Notes: generated from the sequence alone by a model not told the origin. A stretch of DNA of 64,000 nt from Metarhizium brunneum (GCF_013426205.1 NC_089422.1:1054001-1118000), one strand, 5' to 3'; positions 1-11,811 are shown, numbered from the stretch's first letter. Made by a program: numbers and translations.

Positions 1-631
1 TGCCCGCGATCCGCCAGACATATCGCGACAGCACGATGGCGTTGCTGCTGCTGAAGGACAGAATGACGGACTGGACGGCGAAGGCGATGGGGAAGAAGTA
101 CTTTGGCCGGGGGTATGCCTGCTCCAGGTAGACGACTTCGGATCCGCTGCGATTGGGGAAATAGCTGGCCAGTTCGAGATAGGTCCCGAAGCCGGCAATG
201 GCCATGATGGCGCCAATGGCCCAGTATATCAGGGCCAGGCCGACGGAGCCAGTGGCCTTGAGGATGTTTCCCGCTGCGGCGTGTTAGTGGGATTCTGGGG
301 GAAAGGGGTGACGGGCTGAGCCGGGTGACTGACGCGTTGAGAAGATTCCCGTGCCAATCATCTGGTTGACGTTGAGGAAGATGATGGTGACCCATCCCAC
401 GTGGTATCCTAGGGGGGAGTTTCTCTCGACCGGGGCGCCGACGGCTTCTTGGTAGGTGGCCTCGGAGCCATTCCCTCCCTTTACACGAGTGAAGGCGAGG
501 TCTCCGTCGTACACAATGTCCGATGAGCTATCGGATGCGTAAGCGCCGCCGGCAGCGTCGCCCGGGGCCGGGGCCGGAGCCGGAGCCGGAGCCGGCGTTG
601 AGCTGGACGTCTCCCAGAACCGGAGACCCAT
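1..631 (-). CDS. Methionine-type amino-acid permease (3' part outside window)
   Basis: This is the N-terminal part of a plasma-membrane amino-acid permease, best matched to the fungal high-affinity methionine permease (MUP1-like, LAT/APC superfamily). The ATG is at 631. An intron at 274-333 (GTCAGT donor, CACTAAC branch site, GCCGCAG acceptor) joins the helix-1 motif (GTGIFST) to AGNILKATGSVG, after which further hydrophobic helices run off the window edge. TM1 carries the typical N-Q-M-I-G-T-G-I-F signature. Before it lies a cytosolic tail of about 75 residues with an Ala-Pro dipeptide run encoded by a GC-rich hexamer repeat. The gene is divergent from the TauD-like gene at 1213, so the two may share a promoter. 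Family assignment is firm; the methionine substrate is inferred from resemblance. Confidence 0.82.
564..595. repeat. GCCGGA-type hexamer microsatellite in the permease tail
   Basis: About five copies of a GGAGCC-like hexamer. On the minus strand they encode the (Ala-Pro)n run in the N-terminal tail of the permease. Copy number is likely to vary between strains. Confidence 0.7.
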
Positions 632-1212
632 GGTGTTTTGCGCTTCCACGAGATCGTCCAGGACGATGTGCAGAGCAGGAGATTGTGTAAAACGCGCCCT
701 TTGATGGGCCGGGCTTCGGGACAAAACTACGTTAACTCCCTCCCTTTTAGCCTTTGCTGCCTCCTGCCGCCGAGCTTTTCCTCATTGCATCTCATAATCA
801 CGCAAGAGCACCCTTGCACCGGCACCTATCGCGCTCCCAACTACTCGAGTAGACTGCATTGTAGACTTATGCGCATTGCCCGTTTCATATCCAGGACTCT
901 TCTGGACTCAACTGTGTCTACAACCAGGTCCAAGGTGCCATGTCATGCCACCATGGTGACATGCAGCCAAGTCTGGAAGAGCCGGTTATTGGTGGATGCG
1001 GCCACGAAGCCGCGTCGACGATCAGTTGCGACATTGCACCATCGCATCTCGCCATTGGAGACGTGTGGATGGACGATCTGGACACTATTAAGTTCTATCC
1101 ATCTCCAACGGGCGCGCGCCGTGAAAAAAAAAAAACATCGTCTTTGCGCGCTGCAAATCATTGCTGCGGATTACACTTGACACTGTACAATACCGTCGAC
1201 GCATCGCGGGAA
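632..1212. promoter_or_regulatory. Shared divergent intergenic region, permease / TauD-like
   Basis: 581 bp separate the two start codons. The region holds an inverted repeat (CATGTCA at 939-945, TGACATG at 957-963). Inside it, 953-962 matches the CYS3/MetR-type sulfur-regulator consensus ATGRYRYCAT at 9 of 10 positions. 945-954 is a similar near-match. An A12 run starts near 1123. The regulatory reading is an inference; no site matches the consensus perfectly. Confidence 0.35.
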
Positions 1213-2687
1213 ATGGCGACGGCGGCGGCCAACAGAACAGGTCCTCCGGGACAGCCTGACATTGCGTACACGCCGAACTGGGACACATACCAAGAGCGCA
1301 TCAAGAGACGCCAAGAGACCGAGAAAATCAATGGCACTCTCCCCGACGGGTTTCCGCAAAAGCTAGAGTCCAGCTTGGCATGGACCGGGGCCACCGTCAC
1401 CGACCAGTACGACTGGTCCTACGAGTTGAACCAGTCTGAGCTGGAGGAGATTCAAGAGGCCCTGGATTACTTCAAGAGTAAGAGCTCAAGTCTGGTAGCA
1501 AAAACAAAAGACCCGTGTGCGTTCTCTGACGCAAAGCAGGCCAGAACAAGTCGCTCGGCGAGATCAGCCAACTCACCTTTCCTCTGCCCAAACTCCATCC
1601 CCGTCTGCGGTCCATTTCCGCCGACGTGCACAACGGCCACGGGTTCAAGGTCGTCCGAGGCATTCCAATCGACAAGTACAGCAGGGAAGAAAACGTCATC
1701 ATCTACGCAGGCATCGCCTCCCACGTGGCCACCATCCGCGGGCGGCAGGACCACGAGCACAACGGCCGCCCGGCCGACGTCGTCCTCGCGCACGTCAAGG
1801 ACCTGTCTACCCACGCAGACGCAAAGAACATCGGGTCGCCCGCGTACACGACCGAGAAGCAGGTGTTCCACACCGACGCAGGCGATGTGATTGCCCTGTT
1901 TGCCCTGGCCGCCGCGGACGAGGGCGGCGAGAGCTTCCTGTCCAGCAGCTGGACCGTGTACAACGAGCTGGCTGCCACGAGGCCCGATCTGATCCGGACG
2001 CTGGCCGAGCCCTGGGATGTCGATGAGTATGTTGTTCCCCCTTGCCCCTTCTACTGCGGACATGTCAGGGCAGATCAATCCTCAGAGTTTCTCACGCGCT
2101 GCAGATTCGGCAAGACTGGCCCCCCGGGATACACGCCCCGGCCGCTCCTGTACCACCAGCCCGCCGGGGAGAAGGGCCCCGAGCGCGTCATTATCCAGTA
2201 TGCCCGGCGGTCGTTCACGGGCTACTGGGGGCTGCCGCGGAGTGCGGACATCCCGGCCATCACGGAGGCGCAGGCCGAAGCGCTTGATGCGGTGCACTTC
2301 ACGGCCGAGAAGCACGCGCTGGCTCTCGAGTTTCGCCCCGGCGACATTCAATTCGTCAATAATTTGAGTATTTTCCATGCCAGGGGAGGCTTCCGCGACT
2401 CTCTGGAAAAACAGTAGGTGTCCTGTTCTCACTGAAAAGAAAAACATGAACTCGTCCTGACTCTAGTATGCAGACGCCACCTTATCCGCCTGTGGTTGAG
2501 AGACGAGGAACTGCACTGGGACACGCCTGCTGCGCTGCAGAGCAGGTGGGACAGGGTGTATGGCAATGTGACTCCTGAGAAGCAAGTGTTTCCTCTGGAG
2601 CCGTCGATCCGGTCGGCTTCTTCTGGTGTAAAGGCCAAGCAGGACGCGCTGCCATTGTCGTCTGTGGCCGTTGCTATAAGTGCTTAA
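1213..2687 (+). CDS. TauD/TfdA-like Fe(II)/2-oxoglutarate dioxygenase
   Basis: A 424-residue member of the taurine-dioxygenase / clavaminate-synthase-like family. It is expected to hydroxylate a small substrate such as a sulfonate, releasing CO2 and succinate. Three introns fit: 1478-1539, 2027-2104 and 2414-2473; the last begins just ahead of an in-frame TAG and must be removed. The iron-binding H-x-D lies in VFHTDAGD (about residue 199), and the distal His plus the 2-oxoglutarate-binding Arg in the FHARGGFRD segment (about residue 342). The ATG at 1213 is chosen because upstream in-frame sequence is not protein-like. Total exon length is 1275 nt. Taurine itself as the substrate is not shown; many fungal paralogues have unknown substrates. 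The neighbouring methionine permease hints at sulfur acquisition. Confidence 0.85.
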
Positions 2688-3287
2688 GTGTAGCCGTGTT
2701 TTGGTATACCATGTAATTATGCCGACATCTCATTCTGCTTATTGAAATGATCTAGCACTCTTGTGATGGAAGGTGGTAGTACCTGCGGTCTTTTGTTTTC
2801 ATGAACTGTCTGTGATGAATCATGACACCCTGACAAGTTGACCGGATCCTGTGAGCACGCGTAGACGTCTGCGTTCGTTATTGAACTTCACCAGGGAGAC
2901 TGGCTACATGATAAACGTGCTCTAATCAAAGCAATCTACAAGATCTATGCACAATCCTATGGGCCGATTATCATCAATCACAAGCGGGTCTCGGTGTCGG
3001 ATTGTAAACTGCACGGCGGGCTCACGCCTGATTTAGTCCAACCAGTTGACACTGACGTCGATATAACCGACGTGGCGGGTCTCTCATAAATTATCCCAAG
3101 TCAAGCCCAACCAACTAGTGCGCATGCTCATCACATGTATTTACACAAATTAATCTTGGTAAAAGTCTTTTAAAGTAGTTTCGCTCGAACCTGTATCTGC
3201 CCTTCTTGAAATTGCCGTGAAGCCTTGACTTCAGAATCCATATGTGCCTACACTCAGAGCCACTACATCATGTTACACGTTATAACC
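2688..3287. other. Intergenic, no gene seen
   Basis: Three-prime flanks of two convergent genes. I see only short random frames here. Two tandem CCCTAA-like units at the right edge overlap the stop codon of the next gene and are not telomeric. Confidence 0.6.
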
Positions 3288-4274
3288 CTAACCCTTTGAC
3301 TGTACGGTCCCCAACCCCAAGTCTTGTACAGTCTCCCGAACAGCGTCCCAGGATTTATCCCCGTAGAGGGCGCCCCGGAGCCACGCCGACGTCACCTTCT
3401 GCACAACCCCCAATATCTCGGGGCTCCTTGCCGCACCCTCCTGCGTCTCAGCTACATCCCACCCACTGATACCACCAAAGGTGTGTTTGACCCCCGTCAT
3501 GATGAACACGTCCTTTGGCCCGGGGCTGAAGGCATACGGGTCCATGTGCCACGTCTCGTCGCGCACGGTAAAGTGAGGACTCAAATCTCCATCTCCCGCC
3601 ACCACCAATGCCCTTGTGCGCATGGTGCTGAAATCCGGCCCGTAAAACGGCAGACGCGCCTTTGCCCCCTCTGACAAGTCACCTCCGCCGTTCCCAGGCC
3701 CGCCAATGACGACGCCCGCTTTGATACGGGCGTCAAAGGCGTCGACCTTGGAGGCAGTTCGTGGATCGGTGTTGGTCGCGCCGAGGAGCATCGACGCCGT
3801 CATGCCCCCGAACGAGTGGCCAACCACGGCGACCTTATCCCTGTCCAGACGGCCTTTTAATTCCGGGACCGTGGCTTCTATCATGTCGAGCTGGTTGAGG
3901 ATCTGCGACATGTCTTCAGTGCGGGAGGTCCAGTACAATTCGTCCCCCTGGGGAGGTTTTTCCAAGCTCAGCGATCGGGAACTGAGGTGCGTGGGCTGCA
4001 AGACCACGAACCCATCGGCAGCGTAGTATTCGGCCAGAGGGCCGTACCCGTGTAGCGACGAAAGCCAGTTGCTGGGGCCGTGTCCATGGGAAAGCAGGAT
4101 GATTGGGAGATTGAGCCCCGTGGCGGGACTTGTTACCCGGAGCTTTAGATCAATGGGTCGATGCGGCGACGGGAGCGAAACTGGGCTGTAAATCCGTATG
4201 GGACATGGTGTCGTACTGGCTTGGAGCTTGGAGGCCCTACCGCCGAGTGCGTGGGTGAATATGCCTTTTGACAT
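3288..4274 (-). CDS. Alpha/beta-hydrolase (PAF-acetylhydrolase / chlorophyllase-like)
   Basis: Intronless, 328 residues. The nucleophile elbow is VGHSFGG with Ser154, preceded by an oxyanion-type LLSHGHG loop near residue 61. The likely acid lies in the VVAGDGDLSP segment and the likely catalytic His in GVKHTFGG, in the order expected for an alpha/beta hydrolase. The layout resembles small lipases or esterases related to platelet-activating-factor acetylhydrolase. No clear signal peptide is seen, so a cytosolic site is likely. The ATG at 4274 is the first in frame. The substrate cannot be told from sequence. It points toward the TauD-like gene and is in the same orientation as the dehydrogenase upstream of it. 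Confidence 0.78.
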   Translation of the reverse strand: MSKGIFTHALGGRASKLQASTTPCPIRIYSPVSLPSPHRPIDLKLRVTSPATGLNLPIILLSHGHGPSNWLSSLHGYGPLAEYYAADGFVVLQPTHLSSRSLSLEKPPQGDELYWTSRTEDMSQILNQLDMIEATVPELKGRLDRDKVAVVGHSFGGMTASMLLGATNTDPRTASKVDAFDARIKAGVVIGGPGNGGGDLSEGAKARLPFYGPDFSTMRTRALVVAGDGDLSPHFTVRDETWHMDPYAFSPGPKDVFIMTGVKHTFGGISGWDVAETQEGAARSPEILGVVQKVTSAWLRGALYGDKSWDAVRETVQDLGLGTVQSKG

Positions 4275-4762
4275 GGCAGCTTTGACCGAGGGCAGTAGAA
4301 CAATTGTGTTTGTGAAATCGTTTGACTGAAACGCTCGTGGCCGGGCATGGCTGGTATTTAAATGTCAAGTAGGTATGAAACTGAGCATATTGGGTGACAT
4401 GTGACTGGGCTCAGTGCGCGCCATGTGCAGACCTGGGCACGTCGAAGCAGTTTGGTATCCCTGCCCGGTGCGAATGTTGGGTTTCTCGGGGTTTACGGAT
4501 ATAGTACTCCACAGGCTGGCAGGACTAAACTGTACGTGATGGCTTGAGATCCATTGCGATTACGCACATTCAGCTGGGTGTTGAGTTGATTGGATTCGTT
4601 TAAACCAAAGTCAAAAATATTAGGCGTGGTTGGTGGCATGAGGGTATTAGTTATCAATGATTGGATTTGAACATTACAACTCTGGTCAAGCCTGTTTGCA
4701 AATAAGGTGCTGGCAACCAGTTGTCGCCGGCATGTTGTATTCCTCCAACGGAATAGTCGCAC
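4275..4762. other. Intergenic, no gene seen
   Basis: 488 bp between the hydrolase start and the dehydrogenase stop. It presumably holds the hydrolase promoter. No repeat or RNA gene was recognised. Confidence 0.6.
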
Positions 4763-5758
4763 CTACGCGTACTGCGCAGTTTCCCTGTCACTCCATTCCC
4801 AAAGTCGTCTAGGTATAGACTTCTCATTGGTTTCAGACTCCTCGATTGCCTCTCGCAAATCGTTTCGTAGAATGTCGTTGCCCCGTCTACCCCACGGAAT
4901 CACAAACATGCCACCATCCTCCATCTTGATATCAGGGCTCCAACCGGCATATAGTTCTGTGTATGCACCGAGACGAGATGGGTGGCTAACTATCTTGGCG
5001 GTCAATAATTCGACAGGCCCAAGATGGCGGCACAGCTCGGTCGCAAGGTTCCCTGGGTTGAAGGCGAGGCTCAAAATACCATCCGCTTCATGTCGCCTAC
5101 TGAACTCGGCGGCGTAGAAGTTATTGGCGGCTTTGGATTGGCCATAATTCGTGGACTGCGATGAAGAAGTCTGTGGTGCATCGTCCTCACCAAGCTTGAC
5201 GCCGCCGGCCGGTGACAGCAGATTGGCGGTGATGGAGCTGGCCCAGATGACGCGCACTGAGCCTGGTGGGCTGGCGAGAGCCGTCTCTTTCAAGATGGGA
5301 ACGAGACCCTTGGTGAAGAGAAATGGCCCTAAGCAGTTGGTAGCCAGTTGAAGCTCATGGCCTTGCGTCCCCTTGGCATCCTTGGAGCACATCATGACTC
5401 CAGCGTTGTTGACCAGTACGTCGAGTCGCTTCTCTCGTGCAGAGAATTCCTCCAAGGCTGGCTTGATAGTGGTCAAGTCAGAGAGATCTAGCGATAAGAA
5501 TTCAAGTCTGCCCCTGGAGTCTGGGTTTTGCGCCTTGATTTCTTCAATGGCAGTCGTTGCCTTTTCCTCATTTCTTCCAGCAATATAAATGACGGCATTA
5601 TGCTGATAGAGAATAGTGCTCAGCTCCTTCCCAATGCCAGCATACCCTCCCGTTACTATATGTACTTTGCCACTTTGGTCAGGCAGGTTATCTTCTGTAA
5701 GAACTGGCTTTGGGATGAAGAACGACTGGGCAAAGGCACCCCAGAATAGTTGGGCCAT
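4763..5758 (-). CDS. Short-chain dehydrogenase/reductase (retinol-dehydrogenase-12-like)
   Basis: A 331-residue classical SDR, presumably NADP(H)-dependent. The cofactor motif TGGYAGIG starts near residue 36, NNAG near 117, and the catalytic Tyr-x3-Lys is YGQSK at about 205-209, with the Ser in the WASS segment before it. The length and the Ile/Val-rich core match the WW-oxidoreductase / RDH12 group common in fungi. An in-frame ATG lies 69 bp further upstream (5827), but the ATG at 5758 gives the usual N-terminus, MAQLFWGAF followed by the nucleotide-binding strand. The gene is intronless. The substrate is not predictable. Confidence 0.85.
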   Translation of the reverse strand: MAQLFWGAFAQSFFIPKPVLTEDNLPDQSGKVHIVTGGYAGIGKELSTILYQHNAVIYIAGRNEEKATTAIEEIKAQNPDSRGRLEFLSLDLSDLTTIKPALEEFSAREKRLDVLVNNAGVMMCSKDAKGTQGHELQLATNCLGPFLFTKGLVPILKETALASPPGSVRVIWASSITANLLSPAGGVKLGEDDAPQTSSSQSTNYGQSKAANNFYAAEFSRRHEADGILSLAFNPGNLATELCRHLGPVELLTAKIVSHPSRLGAYTELYAGWSPDIKMEDGGMFVIPWGRRGNDILRNDLREAIEESETNEKSIPRRLWEWSDRETAQYA

Positions 5759-6963
5759 GGCTGTGCGCGAGTGGTCCGGGATGATGAGGACTTGATATGG
5801 CCGTTGAGAAAGATTTGCTTTGGCCACAATGCAAAACGGTGACCTGAAGATGGATGTAGAATTGGACGGATGAAGTTGTTGAGATAGGATGCCAGCTGCC
5901 CACGGGCAGTCTGAAGAATGGCAGTCGCGCTGTTGCTGGGACTATACAGTACATACAGTCTGGTCGCACTAGATCTCAAAGTGTGGTGAGACACAAACAT
6001 GGCGCTGGGACTATTGGACGGGATGGTGAACTGATGACCACAGGCCTGGGAGTCTGGGACTATAGCAAGCACTTGAGGATTTCACATCAATGCTGCCAAT
6101 GGCTTTCTTGGTCCGTGCAATGGTGTTACTGCGTGAAATCGGACATCTCGATCAATTGATGGCAAATCACAAAAAAAAAGCACTGACCATCAAGGTTACA
6201 CAGCGCATTTTGCTGCCTGTGCGGGTCCCGTGGCAAGGGCTCTGGGTCAGTTCTTTCCTATTGTAGGCATAACAATAGGCATCACAATGATCTGGTCTCA
6301 GACAATGCGTAAAAGTACCTCGGTAGCTACATGTATGTACACGCATTACTTGGTCATGTCAAGTCTTCAACCTGCCGTCACTCTGGGGCTCGCTCACCTG
6401 GCAGTTCTCTGCTCCTCCTCACAAGGCAGCTCCTCCATCATCAATTCTCTACTCCATCTTCCGTACAATCTACGAAACACACCCTGACTTCGTGCGACGA
6501 AGTACGTACAAGGTCAGCATTGACCGGGCCGTGCCAGGTCGCTTTCCCCTGTCCCGTCCACACAGACCAGAGTGCGCCGCTTGATCTCTAAAGTGGGCGT
6601 GAACAGACTCGCTTCGAGTTGCCAGGCTGTACTGAGTGGCTCTTGGCGATTCGGCTGTAACACGCCACTTAAGCCCGGGTGATAGTGTCTCACTGTCTAT
6701 GCGGAGCAGTCTCGATCGGCAGTTGCCTCAACGAAACATCACACAGTCCACGCGAGGCATGGCATTCTTGCCCCTTCAGCTCGAGGAGCGGCTGAGCAAA
6801 CAAGCAAGGTCAGCTGGCAGTGTTTTATTACGCATTACAGTCCTGATACTAATATCACCCCTAGCTCTGGCGAATCCCAGCACTTATACTCGAAAGTCTC
6901 AAATACCGTAGCACTTGTCTCAACACTGCTTTACTTTCCTGGTGAAGCTACCTGCCACCGATC
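5759..6963. other. Intergenic, no gene seen
   Basis: About 1.2 kb between the dehydrogenase start and the stop of the oligopeptide transporter. Frames here are short and compositionally unlike coding DNA. An A9 run lies near 6171. Confidence 0.55.
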
Positions 6964-9756
6964 TCACGGCATTTTGGCCCCCTTCGCAAGCGTCAGGTAT
7001 CGACATGACTTCCAGTCACACGTGTTCTTGCCTTTGGTCAGCATCAAAGCTTCGAGTCTCAATTCCAGGGATCGCCTTACCGTATGCACCGTCGTACCCC
7101 ACCATGAGAAGTCTTTCGATGCCCCCGTATATATCACTGCAAAGAAGATCAAGATGCCTGCGATGGCCGTCGAGCAGTCCAGCGATGCACTAAGCACAAA
7201 GTTATACTTATTCCACCAGGTCTTGTAATTCTTTTTTACCAAGAGGCCAAAAAGGAGTCCCACTACAACCCAAGACCCATAGTTCGTGCCTGAGGCTGGC
7301 GGAATGTATCCCATCCCGCCGAGAAATAGTGGCACATGTACGCGACGCAACCATTTTGCGTTGGGAAACACACGTCGCAGGCCGTATACAGCAATTGGTA
7401 GAAGAAATCCAAGCAGGAAGAACCAAAGAAGTGGCCGATACGACGCTCCAGGGGCAAAAAACTTGCGAGGCCCAACGGCCCCCCATACCATACTGGTATT
7501 GAAATGAGTGCGAGAGAATGGACAAGTGAATCCATTGGCCGCTTTGGAGGTGCAAATATTTGGTATATGGTTGAGAGCCCAGTTCAGCACCGCGACTTGG
7601 GAAACAGTACCAACAACCAAGCCCACCGCCTGCACGAGGAACAGGTGGCGCGGGGGAATCTGCTCTTTTTGTCAGCTGCTTTGATCAAGAATCGAACGAG
7701 GTATAGCGATACTTGCATTACAGTAAATCCCGAGCTTAAGATCCTGCGCAAAGGCAAGACCTTTGGTGGTGGATATGGACCCAAGGGAAAAAAACCAGAT
7801 GTTAGCAAGGACTTTCCCTTCCCAAACATATCCAGCAACCAGGCGGCAGAAGAGCTCAATGCTAATTTTTGTATTTGTGGTTGCGAATACCCAAGCAATC
7901 TGTTTTTTTTTCCGTCAGCTTTGGGTTCCCAGAAATGCATTTCAATGCAATCAAATCACGCACCGGGATGAAAAAAACACCGGATATTACAAAAGCTAGA
8001 ATCGCGCCGTACCAACGGAGTTGTACGGCGTAGTATTCACAAGAAAACATGGCAAAAAATAATCCGAGAAGAGTGGCAGCGCCGTACCACCACAAAGGTG
8101 CTTGTGAATAATGCGAAGACAAGTCTTGCTCGGCAGTGTTTTCATGTGTATCAGAGTCTCGCTTAGGCCATAATTTTGCTTCCCGGACTTGCCGCACAAG
8201 GCTGCCAATTTCATGTCGCTTTTCAAGAAATAGCCATGTGAAAAGAGACGCAAATGTTGCAAAAGCAAGACCAAACTTGTTCAGCGCATATGTTACGGGC
8301 AATCGGATCTATATGTGGTGTAAGTCAGTTCAGTTTTGCTATAATTGAAGGCAGCACGTACGTCTGAGTAGGCAGCAAATTTGGCCTCATCAAAGGTGAA
8401 GCCATTCTTCGCATTTATCACCCTTGATACATTGTACACCTTGGCGGTGTTGTCGAATATTGAATTGCTTTGCAAAGGGAGGTAAGCTGATAGCCACGTG
8501 TTGGAGTAATATAAGGCCGGGGTTATGATCCATATCCAGAAAACGACAGCAGCAAGGATATTGAAGATCACCCAGGTTGGGACAATGAGAGGCGAGCCGA
8601 TATACGAGATTTGGCTCCCTATTCTGGCATGTTAGTGCCCTTGATAGAGCTCTGCTACCGAACAAGGGTCCAAATGCCAGTGCTTACAGTCAAAGGTAAA
8701 AGGGAGCAGCCCCATTCCACTCTTCATACCAAAAACTTGGTTGACAACTGCGTTCTTTGGCGCAATCCAGCAGATCCAAGTGAAATAGCCAAGAGCAGGA
8801 AAGATCAGGTCGGGAAACCAATACCAAATAAACCCAGCAGCAAACGTCCACAGAAAGAATTTGTAACGCGTCGACCTCCAAGTATGGGCGTGACTAGACG
8901 ACACGGACTGTCAGCCTCGGGTTTCCTGGTATTCACTTGTGTCACTTTAGCCGACCTACCTCGAAACGTTTTGTTTGCTATTCCCTCCATGAAGGGCGGC
9001 GTTGAGAGCAGTATTGCCTAAAACCCCAGGCCAGACCAACTCACGCGGCTCTACGACGAGTGAACGGGCGAGACCAGCAAAGCCAAAGCCAAACAGAATG
9101 GTTGCCAGTGTGATCATCAACTCAAAGCCCCAACCTGCCTCGAGTCCGTAAAATACTCGTTGTTCAGTCAAAACATCGGCACTAAGACGCGTCATATAGC
9201 TCAAGTTGGCAAGAATATAGATCAAGATATTCTCCTGGAATACTTGCTCAGCGGGTCTTTTAATGTCTATCGTGCGGTATATACTATCGGGCGCTTACCT
9301 TGTGATTAAACCGACACGGGTTCAAACTGTGGCGTGTGCCAAATACTGTGACACCCCAGTCTGGCACCACGAGCTCCCAGGCTTTGCCTACGGGATAGGC
9401 CAAGAACTGGATCGCCGATTGAGACAAGGAGACGGATGGGAACCGGAAGGTGTAGAGGGTATTTACGCCACTACCGATGATGCAAAAGCCTATACCGATA
9501 AACCACATCCTCAACGTGAGACAAGGTAGATTCGGGTCATCGCCACTCATGTCGACACCGGCGGCCGAGAGAACATCGCTATCCGATGCATGGTCTTTGA
9601 AACAAGTCAGTATTCTTCCGTCAGAGGAACAAGAACAGCTCAGCTGCCCCACTTGCCGTCGAGTTGTTTCGAGTGTTTCTCGGTATCTTGGTTATCTTGT
9701 GATGCATCGACAGTCAAAGTATCGATGGCTTTGGGATTCATGTTGAGGTCTGGCAT
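6964..9756 (-). CDS. Oligopeptide transporter, OPT family
   Basis: A proton-coupled small-peptide transporter of the fungal OPT family, predicted at 767 residues with many membrane helices, at the plasma membrane. My model has nine exons. Introns are 9595-9656, 9235-9298, 8894-8959, 8619-8687, 8309-8361, 7900-7963, 7660-7716 and 7027-7080. Family landmarks are NHKENILIYI after intron 2, TFDWSQI across intron 4, the segment ending YSDIRLPVTYALN across intron 5, IPPRHLF after intron 7, and SGTNYGSW. Two introns (9595-9656 and 7660-7716) appear to use GC donors (GCAAGT). The last intron is 54 nt, a multiple of three and free of stops, so its removal is less certain. The N-terminus is not conserved, and ATG 9741 is an alternative start. 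Confidence 0.88.
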
Positions 9757-11130
9757 GGCGATGCCGTACAAGAATCTTGGTCTTTCGACATGTCCAAGAA
9801 GGCAATCTGATGATCAGATAAGATGAGATTTCCCATCTTTTATTACAGAAGAAACAACTGCAAAGTAAGCATATGGCTCGTTCCACTCCGGCTGGCAGGG
9901 TGGACACTGCAAGTGGACCGTGAAGCATAGCCACCGTTGGGAGCGAAATTGCAGCATGGTGTTGCATTCTTTCTGCTGCCGATTAGCCGTGAACGGTGGA
10001 GAAATTTTACATAACCAGCAAGGCAAAAGACGCAGAATGCAACTGCAATTGGTGCTGGAGACGATCGTCACAAAACCCGAAAACGCCAAGAGATGATAGC
10101 CTTGATCTGGATGCTGGATATCTCTCGGTGGATACCCAAAGTGGCAAATAGTACGGGAACAGGTTGGAAATAACACCATGACCAAATCGTATCGGATGAT
10201 TCCAGGCTTATGAGGAGCGAATGGAACTGGTTATCTCCGTTGCAAATGCTGTTGTACACCGTGTATCCTGAATCTTGGTGTAGAAATCTACGGACCTGCA
10301 GGCATCACGGCCAAAAGACACAACCGTCCTCTACCATCTAGACCAGCAGGGACTTTTTGTGCGGGCTCTCTTTGGCTAATGGAGTTTCTCTCATGTGTGT
10401 GGTGCATTTCGCTCCGACGAGAAAAAAAACCCTCGGGAAGTTTCCGAGACGGTATCGTGCAGCATCACACTGTTCGGAACAGACTATTTGGATCAAGCTG
10501 CAGCTACAGCATGGTATGTTCGGGACAGAGCGGCTGAGTGGGCAGATTGGGCAATCTACGCGGCGTTACGTCGGGGTTCACGACGATTGTGCGTTCGAGA
10601 AGCCCAAGTTCCAACCCAGAGTTGAGCTGAGTTGCTGCGTAAAGCTCCAACTGCAGGTCCGCTGGCATGGAAATGGAATGGAATGGCAAGGCAAGGCCAT
10701 GGTTTGTTACAGCGGCAGTCAACCTTAATTTAATTCAATTTGATGCTCGGGCCGCGAAAAGCTTAACGGCAGTAATGGCGAGTTTCGCAGGTTGAAGACG
10801 ACGTCGTCTGTGTTCCGTCCGGTCGATACAAAAGCATCGCGGCCCCAGACGCCAGTGGCGCACGGGAAGCCCCCCAATGCCGCCCAAGACGTGTCAATAA
10901 ATTACACAACGTAATCTTGCTGACTCCCGGTTGTGTATATCACTTCTCAGTCCAAATGGCTCGACTGTGAGTAATGGTGGAGGGAATTGACCATCCTTGT
11001 TCATCTTTCCTCGTCACTGACTTCCTTTGCAATGAGTTGCCATATTTGAGGACAACCAAAAATGGGCTGTTGACGTTCAGCATTCGGCGCGCTCTCAAAT
11101 TCAGCCTTGGAAATGAACGACTTCAATATA
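9757..11130. other. Intergenic, no gene seen
   Basis: Upstream of the OPT gene. Only short overlapping frames are present and none shows a family motif. It probably contains the OPT promoter. Confidence 0.5.
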
Positions 11131-11672
11131 AAACCATGCTTTAGCATCTCCCTACGCCGTCTCTTTCTCCCCGAACGAAGATGACTGTCCGTATTCTCCA
11201 ACAACAGGCGGCACAGGATGCTCGCCAAACGGCCGCCTCTATGCCCATACACAAATCCGCAGTCATGGCCCTCGGCTAATAAAATACAGGCCGCAAGACC
11301 CTGCCGTCCCTACAAGCAAACGTTACAACAAGCTCAAGTCCCTCTGCGAAGCACACGACTCTGAGGACGCATGGGTGCGGGGCATCGACGCCCAAGACAC
11401 GTACATTGGATTTCTCATCATGTCCATCTGGGCCCGGAAGAATGGCACTGCACTCTACATGGGGCTTTATGATTTCTCGTCGCTATCTAGGAATGGCGTT
11501 TGGGTCACGGGCGACACAACTGGCCATCGAGCATGTGAAGACGAATCACCCACAGGCGAAGCTGGGGAGACTCGGGCGCTGGGGAGCTGACTTCTCCGAC
11601 GAGTTTTCAACGTTATTGAATGTTAGCCTACAGGGGACTAGAGGCTTCGGAATGGGAAAGGGGAGATTGTGA
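11131..11672 (+). pseudogene. Probable broken gene, family not recognised
   Basis: From about 11131 one frame stays open to 11590 and reads like real protein (for example segment AWVRGIDAQDTYIGFLIMSI), but it has no early ATG. From about 11480 the protein-like reading moves into another frame (RRYLGMAFGSRATQLA, ending GRWGADFSDEFSTLLN) and stops at 11672. No GT...AG pair sits between the two frames, so a frameshift is the simplest explanation. An unrecognised multi-exon gene cannot be excluded. I do not recognise the family. Confidence 0.35.
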
Positions 11673-11811
11673 TGGGATTAGACGTTCATCATGGCCCCTG
11701 TCCCTGCTAGCTTGGTGAGCATACGACGAAACGACTATGTTGGTCTGTCTAACCACTTGACAGGCAGACAATCATGTGCATCACCATTCCCCAGCCTCGG
11801 TTGGCGATATT

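Noticed and set aside
3284..3297. Two CCCTAA-like units resembling telomere repeat
   Set aside because: Only about two units, and they overlap the end of the hydrolase reading frame; not an interstitial telomere array.
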